Below the pieces are notes generated by a model. That model had not been told where the DNA came from, searched no databases, and was given only the letters and a program-made list of their open reading frames with translations. Positions 1 through 7,344 of a stretch of DNA of 64,000 bases are shown here, in pieces. The first letter of the stretch is position 1; each line of letters opens with the position of its first letter. The DNA is taken from positions 233,756 to 297,755 of the forward strand of contig JAFVTQ010000001.1 in the NCBI GenBank assembly GCA_017503135.1. The letters run 5' to 3'. Source of the DNA: Clostridia bacterium (GTDB taxonomy: Bacteria; Bacillota; Clostridia; Oscillospirales; Acutalibacteraceae). The translations under genes and the position numbers were made by a program.

Positions 1-1
1 A

Positions 2-373
2 GAGCCAAAAAAATGTGATTTGTATATTGCAAGTATGGGCGAAAATGCAAATATCAAAGCAGCTGCCATTGCAAAAGAACTCAGAAGCGAAGGAATGTGT
101 GTTCAGTTTGACACAGTTGGTCGTGGACTTAAAGCTCAAATGAAATATGCAAACAAAATCGGCGCACTTTATACTCTTGTTCTCGGTGATAATGAAATCG
201 AAACAGGCAATATTAAGATAAAAAATATGGAAACAGGCAACGAATCAGAAATGGAACTTGCTGATTTTGCCGAGAATTTTCAAGCTAAAGTGATTGCAGA
301 CGCTATGTCAGAATTTGAATCACTTGGTATTGAGGGATTTGATTTATCAGACCTTTTAGGAGGTAATAATTAA
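2..373 (+). CDS. hisS: Histidyl-tRNA synthetase, C-terminal part (partial)
   Basis: The open frame enters from the left edge and ends at TAA 371-373, so only about 123 C-terminal residues are present. They match the class IIa anticodon-binding domain of histidyl-tRNA synthetase: an alpha/beta fold beginning DLYIASMGE, followed by LRSEGMCVQFD, the region containing GRGLKAQMKYANKIGA and the strand YTLVLGDNEI. This is the usual HisRS C-terminus, which reads the GUG anticodon. The stop overlaps the aspS start by one base (TAATG), the common clostridial hisS-aspS arrangement, so the two synthetases are probably cotranscribed and translationally coupled. The catalytic core lies outside the window. 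Confidence 0.9.
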   Translation, partial: EPKKCDLYIASMGENANIKAAAIAKELRSEGMCVQFDTVGRGLKAQMKYANKIGALYTLVLGDNEIETGNIKIKNMETGNESEMELADFAENFQAKVIADAMSEFESLGIEGFDLSDLLGGNN

Positions 374-2157
374 TGGATACAATGAACGGATTAAAAAGAA
401 CTGACTACTGTGGCACTCTCAATGCTGACTTCGTTGGCAAAGAAGTAACTGTTGCAGGTTGGGTGCAACGTCGTCGTGACCTTGGTGCTCTTATTTTCAT
501 TGATTTAAGAGACAGAACAGGTGTTGTGCAATTAGCTTTTGACGATAATACAGACCGCGAAGTTTTTGATAAAGCATTCACAGTTCGTAGCGAATATGTG
601 CTTATGGCAAAGGGCGTTGTTCGTGAGCGTTCTTCAAAGAACAAGGATATTCCAACAGGTGATATTGAAATTGAAGTTAAAGATTTAAGAATTGTTGGTG
701 TCAGTGAAACACCACCTTTTGAAATCGTTGAAAATTGTCAGACATCTGAAGTGACTCGTCTTAAATACCGTTATCTTGACCTTCGCCGTCCTGACTTGCA
801 GAAGAACATTCTTCTCCGTCACAAGATTACAAAAATTACTCGTGACTATTTTGACGAAAACGGATTTATTGAGATTGAAACTCCAATGCTTATTCGTTCA
901 ACTCCTGAAGGTGCTCGTGATTTCCTTGTTCCATCAAGAATTCACAACGGTAGTTTCTATGCTCTTCCACAGTCACCACAGCTTTACAAACAGCTTTCAA
1001 TGGTAGCAGGATTTGACAGATATATGCAGATTGCCCGTTGCTTCCGTGACGAAGATTTACGTGCTGACCGTCAGCCTGAATTCACACAGATTGACCTTGA
1101 AATGTCATTCGTTGATGTTGATGACGTTATGAATATGGGCGAAGGTTATATTCAGAGAGTATTTAAAGAAGCTATGGGTGTTGACATTCAGTTGCCACTT
1201 CCAAGACTTACTTACAAAGATGCTATGGAGCGTTATGGCTCTGACAAGCCTGATACTCGTTACGAAATGGAACTTTGCGATTTAGGTGATGTTGTTAAGG
1301 GTTGTGGTTTTGGCGTATTCACATCTGCACTTGAAGCAGGTGGCGCAGTTTACTGTATTACAGCTAAAAATGCGGTTAATACTCTTACAAGAAAAGAAAT
1401 TGATAAATTAACTGAATTTGTTCGTGGTATTGGTGCTAAAGGACTTGCGTTTGCTCGTCTTATGCCTGACGGTCTTGCGTCTTCATTTGCAAAATTCCTT
1501 ACAGAAGACGAAATGACAGCACTTCTTAATAAAGCAGGAGCAGAAACAGGTGACGTTGTACTTATCGTTGCTGACACAAAGAAAAACAGCGTTCTTTCAG
1601 TTCTCGGCGCTCTCCGTCAAGAAGTTGCAAAGAAACTCCAGATTATCCCAACAGATAAATTTAATCTTCTCTGGATTACAGAGTTCCCATTCTTCGAGTG
1701 GGACGAAGACTCACAGACCTTTGTTGCTATGCATCACCCATTCACTTCACCTATGGATGAATGTTTAGAATATCTCGAAACAGACAAAGCACAGGTTCGT
1801 GCAAAAGCTTATGACCTTGTTCTCAATGGTGTGGAACTTTCAAGTGGTTCAATTCGTATTACTGACCCTGCACTCCAAAAGAGAATGTTCTCACTCCTTG
1901 GTCTTTCAGATGAAGAAGCTTATGAGAAATTTGGTTTCTTGACAGATGCATTTAAGTTTGGCCCACCACCACACGGCGGTATGGGTATCGGTCTTGACAG
2001 ACTTGTTATGCAGATGATTGGCGCAGAGTCACTTCGTGATGTTATCGCATTCCCTAAACTCCAGAATGCAAGCGAGCCAATGACAGAATGTCCATCACCT
2101 GTTGATACACTTCAACTCGATGAACTTGGAATCGCAGTTAAAGAAACAGAGGAATAA
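373..2157 (+). CDS. aspS: Aspartyl-tRNA synthetase
   Basis: This 594-residue class II synthetase charges tRNA-Asp. Residues about 15-110 form the N-terminal OB-fold anticodon-binding domain (VAGWVQRRRDLGALIFIDLRD). The class II core carries motif 2 near residue 222 (RCFRDEDLRADRQPEF) and motif 3 near 537 (GIGLDRLVM). The GAD insertion lies between them (about 290-400), which marks the bacterial type of about 590 residues. The start at 373 is supported by AGGAGG at 358-363, 9 bases upstream; a second in-frame ATG at 382 is less well placed. It follows hisS directly and precedes a small membrane protein by 3 bases. Confidence 0.97.
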   Translation: MDTMNGLKRTDYCGTLNADFVGKEVTVAGWVQRRRDLGALIFIDLRDRTGVVQLAFDDNTDREVFDKAFTVRSEYVLMAKGVVRERSSKNKDIPTGDIEIEVKDLRIVGVSETPPFEIVENCQTSEVTRLKYRYLDLRRPDLQKNILLRHKITKITRDYFDENGFIEIETPMLIRSTPEGARDFLVPSRIHNGSFYALPQSPQLYKQLSMVAGFDRYMQIARCFRDEDLRADRQPEFTQIDLEMSFVDVDDVMNMGEGYIQRVFKEAMGVDIQLPLPRLTYKDAMERYGSDKPDTRYEMELCDLGDVVKGCGFGVFTSALEAGGAVYCITAKNAVNTLTRKEIDKLTEFVRGIGAKGLAFARLMPDGLASSFAKFLTEDEMTALLNKAGAETGDVVLIVADTKKNSVLSVLGALRQEVAKKLQIIPTDKFNLLWITEFPFFEWDEDSQTFVAMHHPFTSPMDECLEYLETDKAQVRAKAYDLVLNGVELSSGSIRITDPALQKRMFSLLGLSDEEAYEKFGFLTDAFKFGPPPHGGMGIGLDRLVMQMIGAESLRDVIAFPKLQNASEPMTECPSPVDTLQLDELGIAVKETEE

Positions 2158-2160
2158 TTT

Positions 2161-2391
2161 ATGAATAAAGCAAAAAGACAATTTAATATAGTTTTAATGT
2201 CTTTGGTGCTTCTTTTCTCTTTTGGTATTACAGCATTTGCAGAGAGTACTGTTAAAGTTCCAAATGATTTAACGGTAACGCCAATCCGCATTTTCTTTGC
2301 TTGTGTTGTTATTGTTGGTTTTGTTGTTATGGAAATTCTTTTCAACAGAATCCGCACCCAGCGAATCGAAAAGAGAAATAATAAAAAGTAA
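2161..2391 (+). CDS. Small exported/membrane protein, unknown function
   Basis: This 76-residue protein is not recognised. Residues 1-28 look like a signal peptide with an AFA-type cleavage site. After a short extracellular stretch, a second hydrophobic segment (about 43-62, IRIFFACVVIVGFVVMEIL) acts as a membrane anchor, followed by a basic tail (RIRTQRIEKRNNKK). It starts 3 bases after aspS with GAGGAAT as ribosome site, so it is probably the last gene of the hisS-aspS operon; a strong terminator follows. Confidence 0.75.
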   Translation: MNKAKRQFNIVLMSLVLLFSFGITAFAESTVKVPNDLTVTPIRIFFACVVIVGFVVMEILFNRIRTQRIEKRNNKK

Positions 2392-2401
2392 AAAATAATA
2401 T

Positions 2402-2430
2402 AAAAAGCTCGGTTTAAACCGAGCTTTTTG
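2402..2430 (+). terminator. Terminator of the hisS-aspS operon
   Basis: The stem AAAGCTCGG / CCGAGCTTT is closed by TTTAAA and followed by a short T run. It is nearly symmetrical and could work in both directions. Confidence 0.85.
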
Positions 2431-2462
2431 CTTTCAATTCGACAAATCAGAGGTTTTGTAAC

Positions 2463-2492
2463 AAAAAAAGGTGGAGACAATCTCCACCTTTG
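2463..2492 (-). terminator. Terminator of the HEYGH-protein gene
   Basis: The stem AAAGGTGGAGA / TCTCCACCTTT is followed, on the minus strand, by a run of seven T. It sits directly after the stop of the convergent gene. Confidence 0.85.
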
Positions 2493-2495
2493 CAA

Positions 2496-2981
2496 TTATT
2501 TTATTTCTACTCTTTTCATTTGTGCAAATTTTTCGCCCCAAGCGTTTGCCCAATTCTCACAATAGAGTTTATAATATGAAACATTATTCTTTTCTCTATA
2601 TTTTGCGAAGCAATTACACCAGATTGACGATGGAATTGCAACTACAGGGTAGTAAAGCGGTCCTAACAAAAGGCATTGCCAAGTGTGACCATATTCGTGG
2701 ATACGGCAGTTATAAAGCCACTCTTTTCTTTCTTTTTCGTCACGAATAAAGATAAATGTGCCCATTGAGAGTCCACCTTGATTCCAAGGTATATAAACAA
2801 TATTTGCATAACCGAATTTTTGATACTTATAGCCTAAAATCTTTGTGCAGATAAGATAAGCAATTCCACCAACAATGTTTACTGAAAATCCCCAAGTCCA
2901 CTGCACTACATAGAAGAATATATCAAACAATTTACTTCTTTTAACTTTTGGTTCAGTTTGGTTAATATCAATTTTATCCAT
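2496..2981 (-). CDS. Conserved membrane-associated protein with HEYGH motif
   Basis: This 161-residue protein has a hydrophobic stretch near residues 24-50 (FDIFFYVVQWTWGFSVNIVGG), then NIVYIPWNQGG, then CRIHEYGHTWQCLLLGPLYYPVV with a second hydrophobic segment. HEYGH resembles the HExxH zinc-binding motif of membrane-linked metalloproteases but has Gly where HExxH has a variable residue, and no obvious third zinc ligand is visible. Proteins with an HEYGHxxQ-GPLY pattern recur in gut bacteria with unknown function. A peptidase role is only a possibility. It lies downstream of, and in the same direction as, the GPH symporter, 13 bases away, so the two may be cotranscribed. Confidence 0.7.
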   Translation of the reverse strand: MDKIDINQTEPKVKRSKLFDIFFYVVQWTWGFSVNIVGGIAYLICTKILGYKYQKFGYANIVYIPWNQGGLSMGTFIFIRDEKERKEWLYNCRIHEYGHTWQCLLLGPLYYPVVAIPSSIWCNCFAKYREKNNVSYYKLYCENWANAWGEKFAQMKRVEIK

Positions 2982-2994
2982 TATTAATCCCCCA

Positions 2995-4653
2995 TTATGC
3001 GTTAGCCATTAAAGCTTTTTTCTCAGCTTCTTTTTCTATGAGAATAATATAGTTGCCGCTTTCGTCTTTGTCGAGTGTATGACCTTGTGACTCGTCATTA
3101 TCTTTGCCCAACCAAGTATTTTCAAGTCTGTGTCCTGTGAGAACATAGCAACGGTCTTTTTCTTCGTCGGTTAAAGTTACGCTGCCATATTTATGCTTTG
3201 TTGCAATAGCAGCACGAATCATTGTATGGTCATCTTTTGTCATCTGGAAGTTTCTCAAAAGAATATATGAAATAAGTGCAGCAACTATTGGTATAATTGC
3301 AACGCAAAGTCGGATACCAAAAATTGCAGAATCAGGTTGCTCTATAAACTCTGTTGTTTCTGCTTTTGTGTCAAGACCGAATCCGCCGAGAATAAGAGTA
3401 ACAATAAATGTGTTGATACCACCCGTAACCTGTTTTACCATTGTGTTACAAGTTGCCACAACGCCTTCACGGCGACGTCCTGTAATCATCTCGTCAACGT
3501 CGGTAAGGTCTGGGAAAACATTGTTACAAACGAAACCGATACCACTCATACCAAATGGATAGAGAATTGTACCCGCAAGCATAAGCAACAACATAAATGT
3601 AGCTTTTGATGTGCCAGGTTGACTTGCTGTGACAATAAGACCAATTGCAAGACCTAAAATCATAAATGGTGTTACGATTGTGCCACATTTTTTCTTGCCG
3701 TGTTTCATTGTGAGTGCATAGTTAAGTGGGAATGCTGCTGACTCAAAAATGCCTGCAAAGGTATTGAAAAGCGGATAGAATTTATATTGATTTGCAAGGA
3801 ATGTTACATAGTAAATATATGTTGTTGAATAGAAGCTTCTTGCCATTTCCCAGAAGAAGCTGATGCCGAAATATTGTCTGAATGAACGGCTTTTGAAAAC
3901 ATCAACATATTCTTTGATAGCATATTTAATATCAAGTGGCTCATTTTTCATATCAAGTGAACTCGGTTCTTTAACGAGCTTAAATGTGCCATAAATTGCA
4001 ATGCTATACATAGTTGCAAGAATAATACCTGCAACAAAGAAAGGTGCTTTTGCATCTCTTGTGAGCCCACCTGAGAAGCCAAAAACTGCAAGCAAGATAA
4101 GAAGAATGATATATGATGGAATCATTCCCACAGAGTTGAAAATATAGCTTACTGATGTATATTGTGTTCTCTTGTTATATTCAGGTGCAAGTTCAGGCAA
4201 CATTGCTGTGTGTGGAACTGCAATAATTGTATAAGCAGTTTTATAAAGCACATAAGCAAAAAGAAAATATGCAACAGTCATGTATGGGTGATTTTCACCA
4301 TCAAGACCGAATGAGTTCCAGAGCATTATGTATGACACAAACACAAGTGGAATACCCCATTTTAGATATGCTCTGTGTCTGCCAAATTTTGAACGGGTAC
4401 GGTCAGTAATAATGCCCATAATTGGGTCATTGATGCCATCCCAGATAACTGCAACCATTGTAATAAATCCAGCAAATTCAATATCAAGACCAACAACACG
4501 GGTCAGGAATATGCTGAAATACATACTGATAATATAGCCTGCGCCACCTAAGAAAATGTTTGTGTAACAGTAATTTATCATCGGCATAACAGTGTCTTTG
4601 AATGTGCCTTCAACACCGATTGCTTTTTTAAATCTTTCACCCAAGATTATCAC
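2995..4653 (-). CDS. GPH-family sugar:cation symporter
   Basis: This 552-residue protein has about 12 hydrophobic segments. It carries hallmarks of the glycoside-pentoside-hexuronide (MelB-like) family: WDGINDPIMG in the loop after helix 2, TRSKFGRHRAYLKWG, and the late DEMITGRRREGVV motif. It probably moves a glycoside or uronide with Na+ or H+ across the plasma membrane; the substrate cannot be read from sequence. About 75 residues after the last helix form a hydrophilic tail longer than usual. The open frame begins with GTG at 4653, but an AAGAG sequence fits a TTG start at 4644 better. It is divergent from a second GPH symporter. Confidence 0.9.
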   Translation of the reverse strand: MIILGERFKKAIGVEGTFKDTVMPMINYCYTNIFLGGAGYIISMYFSIFLTRVVGLDIEFAGFITMVAVIWDGINDPIMGIITDRTRSKFGRHRAYLKWGIPLVFVSYIMLWNSFGLDGENHPYMTVAYFLFAYVLYKTAYTIIAVPHTAMLPELAPEYNKRTQYTSVSYIFNSVGMIPSYIILLILLAVFGFSGGLTRDAKAPFFVAGIILATMYSIAIYGTFKLVKEPSSLDMKNEPLDIKYAIKEYVDVFKSRSFRQYFGISFFWEMARSFYSTTYIYYVTFLANQYKFYPLFNTFAGIFESAAFPLNYALTMKHGKKKCGTIVTPFMILGLAIGLIVTASQPGTSKATFMLLLMLAGTILYPFGMSGIGFVCNNVFPDLTDVDEMITGRRREGVVATCNTMVKQVTGGINTFIVTLILGGFGLDTKAETTEFIEQPDSAIFGIRLCVAIIPIVAALISYILLRNFQMTKDDHTMIRAAIATKHKYGSVTLTDEEKDRCYVLTGHRLENTWLGKDNDESQGHTLDKDESGNYIILIEKEAEKKALMANA

Positions 4654-4679
4654 ACTCTTTTATAAAAAATACTTCTATA

Positions 4680-4708
4680 AATATATCATTTTATGAAATG
4701 TTTGTCAA
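4680..4708 (-). promoter_or_regulatory. Promoter of the minus-strand GPH symporter
   Basis: Read on the minus strand: TTGACA (4703-4708), a 17-base spacer, TATATT (4680-4685). This is a near-consensus SigA promoter 27 bases before the start codon. Confidence 0.8.
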
Positions 4709-4798
4709 TTTAGAGTTGCTTTGACAAAAGAGATAGACGAATTTGAATTTACTTATATTGTGATATTGCTTTTTTCATTTTTGCTTTTGTTCTGCCTA

Positions 4799-4827
4799 TT
4801 GTAATTTTTGTTAAAAAGTGTTATCAT
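4799..4827 (+). promoter_or_regulatory. Promoter of the plus-strand GPH symporter
   Basis: TTGTAA (4799-4804), 17 bases, TATCAT (4822-4827). It lies 90 bases from the divergent promoter, so a shared regulator could act between them. Confidence 0.6.
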
Positions 4828-4864
4828 ACTTTTTAATAATAGAAGAAGGGGGAGAAATATTTCT

Positions 4865-6394
4865 ATGGCAAAAGAAAAGAAAGTCAAAGAAATAAATAAT
4901 CATCCTAACAGAATAGGCTTTAAAGATATTGCAGGTTATACTATTGCTGAATCAGGTAATATGTTTAACCTTACATACATCACAAGCTATCTTAAAATTT
5001 TTATGACTGACGTTATTGGAATTGCACCAAAGCTTGTTGGTTATATGTTTATCATCACTCGTCTTTGGGACGTTGTCAACGACCCATTATGGGGCGCGGT
5101 TGTTTCAAAGCGAAAAGCAGGCAAAGACGGTAAATATCGTCAGTATTTGCGCCTTGTTGCAGTCCCACTTGGTATTTCAACAGTAATTTGCTTTATTCCA
5201 TTCAACGACCCGAATTCAATTTTCTATAATCAGACATTAGCAGAAAAGCCAATGCTTTTGTTTGTTCTTGCTATTGTGTTATATTTGATTTATTGCACAA
5301 TGTACACAGCAATGAATATTCCATTCGGCTCATTAGCATCTGTTATTACTGATGACCCTAAGGGTAGAACAATTCTTTCAACTGCTCGTTCAGTAGGTTC
5401 AGGCATCGGTGGCGCAGTTGTTCTTCTTATTGCGCCAATGGTTATTTATGTTGGTACTGGCAGATTTGATGAGCAAACAGGTCAAGAAATTGAAGTTGCA
5501 GACGGCACTAGAATGTTCATGTATGCTCTTTTGATGGGTATTTTCTCAATCATCACTTACCTTGTTGGTCACAGAATGGTTAAAGAGCGTGTGCCTGCAG
5601 TTGATGATGAAAATGTAGATTTGAAGGGTGTATATAAAGGTCTTTTCAAATCAAGACCGTTCGTATTGCTCACTTTGTCAGGCGTGCTTATCAGCGGACA
5701 GCTTCAATTCGGCTCTTTTAACACATATCTTTATAAGAACTATTTTACGAATACAGGTCTTAGCATTATAGGAACAATCTGTAACTATCTTCCAATGGTA
5801 ATATTGATTTTGTTCACACCAAAACTTTCTGCAAAATATGGTAAGAAAGAACTTTGCGGAAGAATGTCTATTGTTTCTGCAATAACATCTGTATTCCTTT
5901 TTGTTACTGCAAATAACCAAGACTTCATTATGTGGATAAATCCAACACAGGGCATTTATCCAGCATGGCTTTATATGACTTGCCTTCTTCTTATCGGCTT
6001 TGGCTATACATTTGTCAGCCTTACTTGCTGGGCAGTTGTTATGGACGTTATTGACTATCAAGAATACAAAACAGGTATCCGTAATGAGAGTGCAGTTTAT
6101 TCTGCTTATACATTTGGTCGTCAGTTTGGTCAGGCGATTGCTGACGCAGGCGGACTCTTCCTTCTTCAATGGGCAAAATATGATAGCCTTACAGCAGGTA
6201 ACGGCTTTATCGCTGAAAACAACACAAGTAATAAGATTATGTTTATCTGCACAATTATTCCTGCAATCGTTTACACAAGTGTGTGGCTTATTTTCAGATT
6301 TGGTTATCCACTCACAAAAGAAAAGATGGAACCAATTTATGCAGCACTTCGTGAGAAACACGAAAAAGAAGCACAAGAAAAAGCAGACGCTTAA
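4865..6394 (+). CDS. GPH-family sugar:cation symporter
   Basis: This 509-residue secondary transporter is of the MelB-like GPH family. About 12 membrane segments are visible, with the family motif TRLWDVVNDPLWG near residue 70, then KYRQYLR. Late in the protein comes the motif VVMDVIDYQEYKTGIRNESA, which matches the consensus D-x2-D-Y-x-E-x-K-x-G-x-R-x-E. The frame opens upstream at 4808, but ATG 4865, preceded by GGGGGAG, is the better start. It is divergent from another GPH symporter of only moderate similarity, so the pair may import related glycosides. A terminator follows directly. Confidence 0.92.
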   Translation: MAKEKKVKEINNHPNRIGFKDIAGYTIAESGNMFNLTYITSYLKIFMTDVIGIAPKLVGYMFIITRLWDVVNDPLWGAVVSKRKAGKDGKYRQYLRLVAVPLGISTVICFIPFNDPNSIFYNQTLAEKPMLLFVLAIVLYLIYCTMYTAMNIPFGSLASVITDDPKGRTILSTARSVGSGIGGAVVLLIAPMVIYVGTGRFDEQTGQEIEVADGTRMFMYALLMGIFSIITYLVGHRMVKERVPAVDDENVDLKGVYKGLFKSRPFVLLTLSGVLISGQLQFGSFNTYLYKNYFTNTGLSIIGTICNYLPMVILILFTPKLSAKYGKKELCGRMSIVSAITSVFLFVTANNQDFIMWINPTQGIYPAWLYMTCLLLIGFGYTFVSLTCWAVVMDVIDYQEYKTGIRNESAVYSAYTFGRQFGQAIADAGGLFLLQWAKYDSLTAGNGFIAENNTSNKIMFICTIIPAIVYTSVWLIFRFGYPLTKEKMEPIYAALREKHEKEAQEKADA

Positions 6395-6408
6395 ATTAAA
6401 CAAAAAAG

Positions 6409-6440
6409 AAACGGTAGAGATTTTTTCTCTGCCGTTTTTT
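6409..6440 (+). terminator. Terminator after the GPH symporter
   Basis: The stem ACGGTAGAGA / TCTCTGCCGT (one G-T pair) is followed by TTTTTT. Confidence 0.8.
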
Positions 6441-6460
6441 GTATGTAAAAAAGAAAAAAG

Positions 6461-6477
6461 CCCATAATAATTATGGG
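6461..6477. promoter_or_regulatory. Inverted repeat at the start of the small gene at 6486
   Basis: CCCATAATAATTATGGG is a perfect inverted repeat (7-8 bp arms). Its right arm supplies the GGG of GGGTGAT, the only Shine-Dalgarno-like sequence before ATG 6486, so an RNA hairpin here could mask translation. On the minus strand it precedes a T-rich run and could terminate, but no minus-strand gene needs it. Confidence 0.4.
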
Positions 6478-6485
6478 TGATAAGA

Positions 6486-6719
6486 ATGAAAAACGAAAAA
6501 GAAAAGTTTCCACATTATGAAGAACTTGAAGAAAACGTGACGTATTTTCCAGATAGTCCTGAGTCCCCATATGAAATGGTGAATAAATATGGAACTTATG
6601 AAATTCAACCAACAGCAGAAACCGAAAATAGTTTTCCAACCATTGCACAAGGCTTACCAAAGCACCGAAAAAAGCCGTCAACCAAACAAGGTGCACAACG
6701 CAAAAAAGATTCAATTTAA
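6486..6719 (+). CDS. Small acidic protein, unknown function
   Basis: This is a 77-residue soluble protein with an acidic N-terminal half (HYEELEENVTYFPDSPESPYEMVNKYGTYEIQPTAET), the phrase FPTIAQGLP and a basic C-terminus rich in Lys and Gln. The Pro/Tyr-containing pattern resembles small conserved clostridial proteins I cannot name, so no function is offered. A GTG at 6477 lies in frame, but ATG 6486 is preferred because GGGTGAT precedes it. The opposite strand also holds a long open frame, rejected because it runs antisense through tRNA-Leu. No clear promoter is seen. Confidence 0.6.
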   Translation: MKNEKEKFPHYEELEENVTYFPDSPESPYEMVNKYGTYEIQPTAETENSFPTIAQGLPKHRKKPSTKQGAQRKKDSI

Positions 6720-6747
6720 AAATATTAAAAATTTTTTCAAAAAGTGC

Positions 6748-6776
6748 TTGACAGTGTCGATTTCCTTTGATATAAT
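6748..6776 (+). promoter_or_regulatory. Promoter of tRNA-Leu
   Basis: TTGACA (6748-6753), 17 bases, TATAAT (6771-6776): a full-consensus SigA promoter 30 bases before the mature tRNA 5' end. Confidence 0.92.
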
Positions 6777-6806
6777 GTCTCTTGCGTTCGAGAGAACGAC
6801 CGATAT

Positions 6807-6890
6807 GCGAGAGTGGCGGAATCGGCAGACGCGCACGTTTGAGGGGCGTGTGGTAATCCCGTACGGGTTCAAGTCCCGTCTCTCGCACCA
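6807..6890 (+). tRNA. tRNA-Leu (anticodon GAG)
   Basis: The cloverleaf is complete: acceptor GCGAGAG / CTCTCGC, discriminator A and encoded CCA (6888-6890), anticodon stem CACGT / GCGTG around loop TTGAGGG (anticodon GAG), a long variable arm typical of leucine tRNAs, and T-arm ACGGG-TTCAAGT-CCCGT. It has its own strong promoter and terminator. The 3' part from the T-loop onward recurs twice downstream inside structured repeats. Confidence 0.97.
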
Positions 6891-6930
6891 AGAAAAGAGA
6901 TAACACATCTGTGTTATCTCTTTTCTTTTT
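6891..6930 (+). terminator. Terminator of tRNA-Leu
   Basis: The long hairpin has arms 6891-6907 and 6910-6926 (AGAAAAGAGATAACACA and its complement), followed by TTTT. It begins one base after the CCA end. Confidence 0.88.
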
Positions 6931-6941
6931 GTAAAAATGAA

Positions 6942-7089
6942 GGGGCTTGAACCCGAGAGGGTTCGAGCGTAAAAAACGATATAGTATATCGTTTTTAGCG
7001 AGAAGCGGTTGGCGGGTACCGAATTTCGTAAGAAATTGGGTCGCCAAGCGGTCAGTATGCGAGCAATCGCGAGCAGACTATCAAGTCCC
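6942..7089 (+). repeat. tRNA-tail-associated structured repeat, unit 1
   Basis: The unit is closed by GGGGCTTGA (6942-6950) pairing with TCAAGTCCC (7081-7089). The left arm is the reverse complement of the tRNA-Leu T-arm with one G-T pair. Inside are ACCC-GAGA-GGGT (GNRA tetraloop), a stem TTCGAGC / GCGAGAA with tandem G-A mismatches, and a 12-bp hairpin AAAAACGATATA-G-TATATCGTTTTT. Further on are a hairpin TTGGCG...CGCCAA capped by AATTTC-GTAA-GAAATT and a final element ending AGCAGAC. Units 2 and 3 share the order of elements but not the stem sequences. Confidence 0.8.
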
Positions 7090-7103
7090 GTCTCTCGCAC
7101 CAA
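7081..7103 (+). repeat. Duplicate of the tRNA-Leu 3' end
   Basis: These 23 bases are identical to 6869-6891, that is the T-loop, 3' T-stem, 3' acceptor strand, discriminator and CCA plus one base. The 5' three-quarters of a tRNA is missing, so it cannot be a functional tRNA. The copy completes structured repeat unit 1. Confidence 0.92.
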
Positions 7104-7140
7104 AAAATGAGTTTACGCATTTGCGTGAACTCATTTTTTA
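7103..7140 (+). terminator. Terminator-like hairpin after the tRNA-tail copy
   Basis: The 18-bp stem AAAAAATGAGTTTACGCA / TGCGTGAACTCATTTTTT (one G-T pair) follows the copied CCA immediately, as at the genuine tRNA. Its sequence is unrelated to the hairpin at 6891, so the architecture rather than the sequence is repeated. Confidence 0.75.
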
Positions 7141-7154
7141 TTGTCTGAAAATAA

Positions 7155-7290
7155 GGGACTTGAACCCGAGAGGGTTTTGGCGTCAAAAAAACAATCCAGT
7201 GGATTGTTTTTAGCCAAAAGGCGTGAGACATTTATGTCGAGCGCGCAGTATGCAAGGCGAAGCCGCAGCAGACTGTCAAGTCCCGTCTCT
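7155..7290 (+). repeat. tRNA-tail-associated structured repeat, unit 2
   Basis: GGGACTTGA (7155-7163) pairs perfectly with TCAAGTCCC (7276-7284). Inside are ACCC-GAGA-GGGT, the stem TTTTGGC / GCCAAAA, the hairpin AAAAACAATCCA-G-TGGATTGTTTTT, a small GACAT-TT-ATGTC hairpin and a final GGC-GAA-GCC element ending AGCAGAC. The tRNA-Leu tail copy is only 15 bases here (7276-7290) and breaks off before the acceptor strand is complete, where a promoter for the next gene begins. Confidence 0.78.
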
Positions 7291-7293
7291 ATA

Positions 7294-7322
7294 TTGAACT
7301 TTCTCTATTTATATGATATATT
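7294..7322 (+). promoter_or_regulatory. Promoter of the gene at 7345
   Basis: TTGAAC (7294-7299), 17 bases, TATATT (7317-7322). It starts four bases after the truncated tRNA tail of repeat unit 2. Confidence 0.7.
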
Positions 7323-7344
7323 ATTTTTAAAGGAGTGAGCACAA

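Noticed and set aside
5678-6403. 241-codon minus-strand frame inside the GPH symporter
   Set aside because: Cys-rich antisense shadow of a well-supported gene, without ribosome site.
6391-7103. Long minus-strand open frames over tRNA-Leu (218 and 130 codons)
   Set aside because: They contain the well-known antisense translation of tRNA-Leu (RETGLEPVRDYHTP and similar) and have no ribosome site; artefacts of the tRNA.
7081-7103. A second tRNA-Leu gene
   Set aside because: Only the T-loop to CCA part is present; anticodon and D arms are missing, so it cannot be a tRNA.
6947-7338. Plus-strand open frames across the repeat units (88 and 65 codons)
   Set aside because: They run through the hairpins and tRNA-tail copies, have no ribosome site and biased, repeat-like composition. 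Explained by structured repeats.
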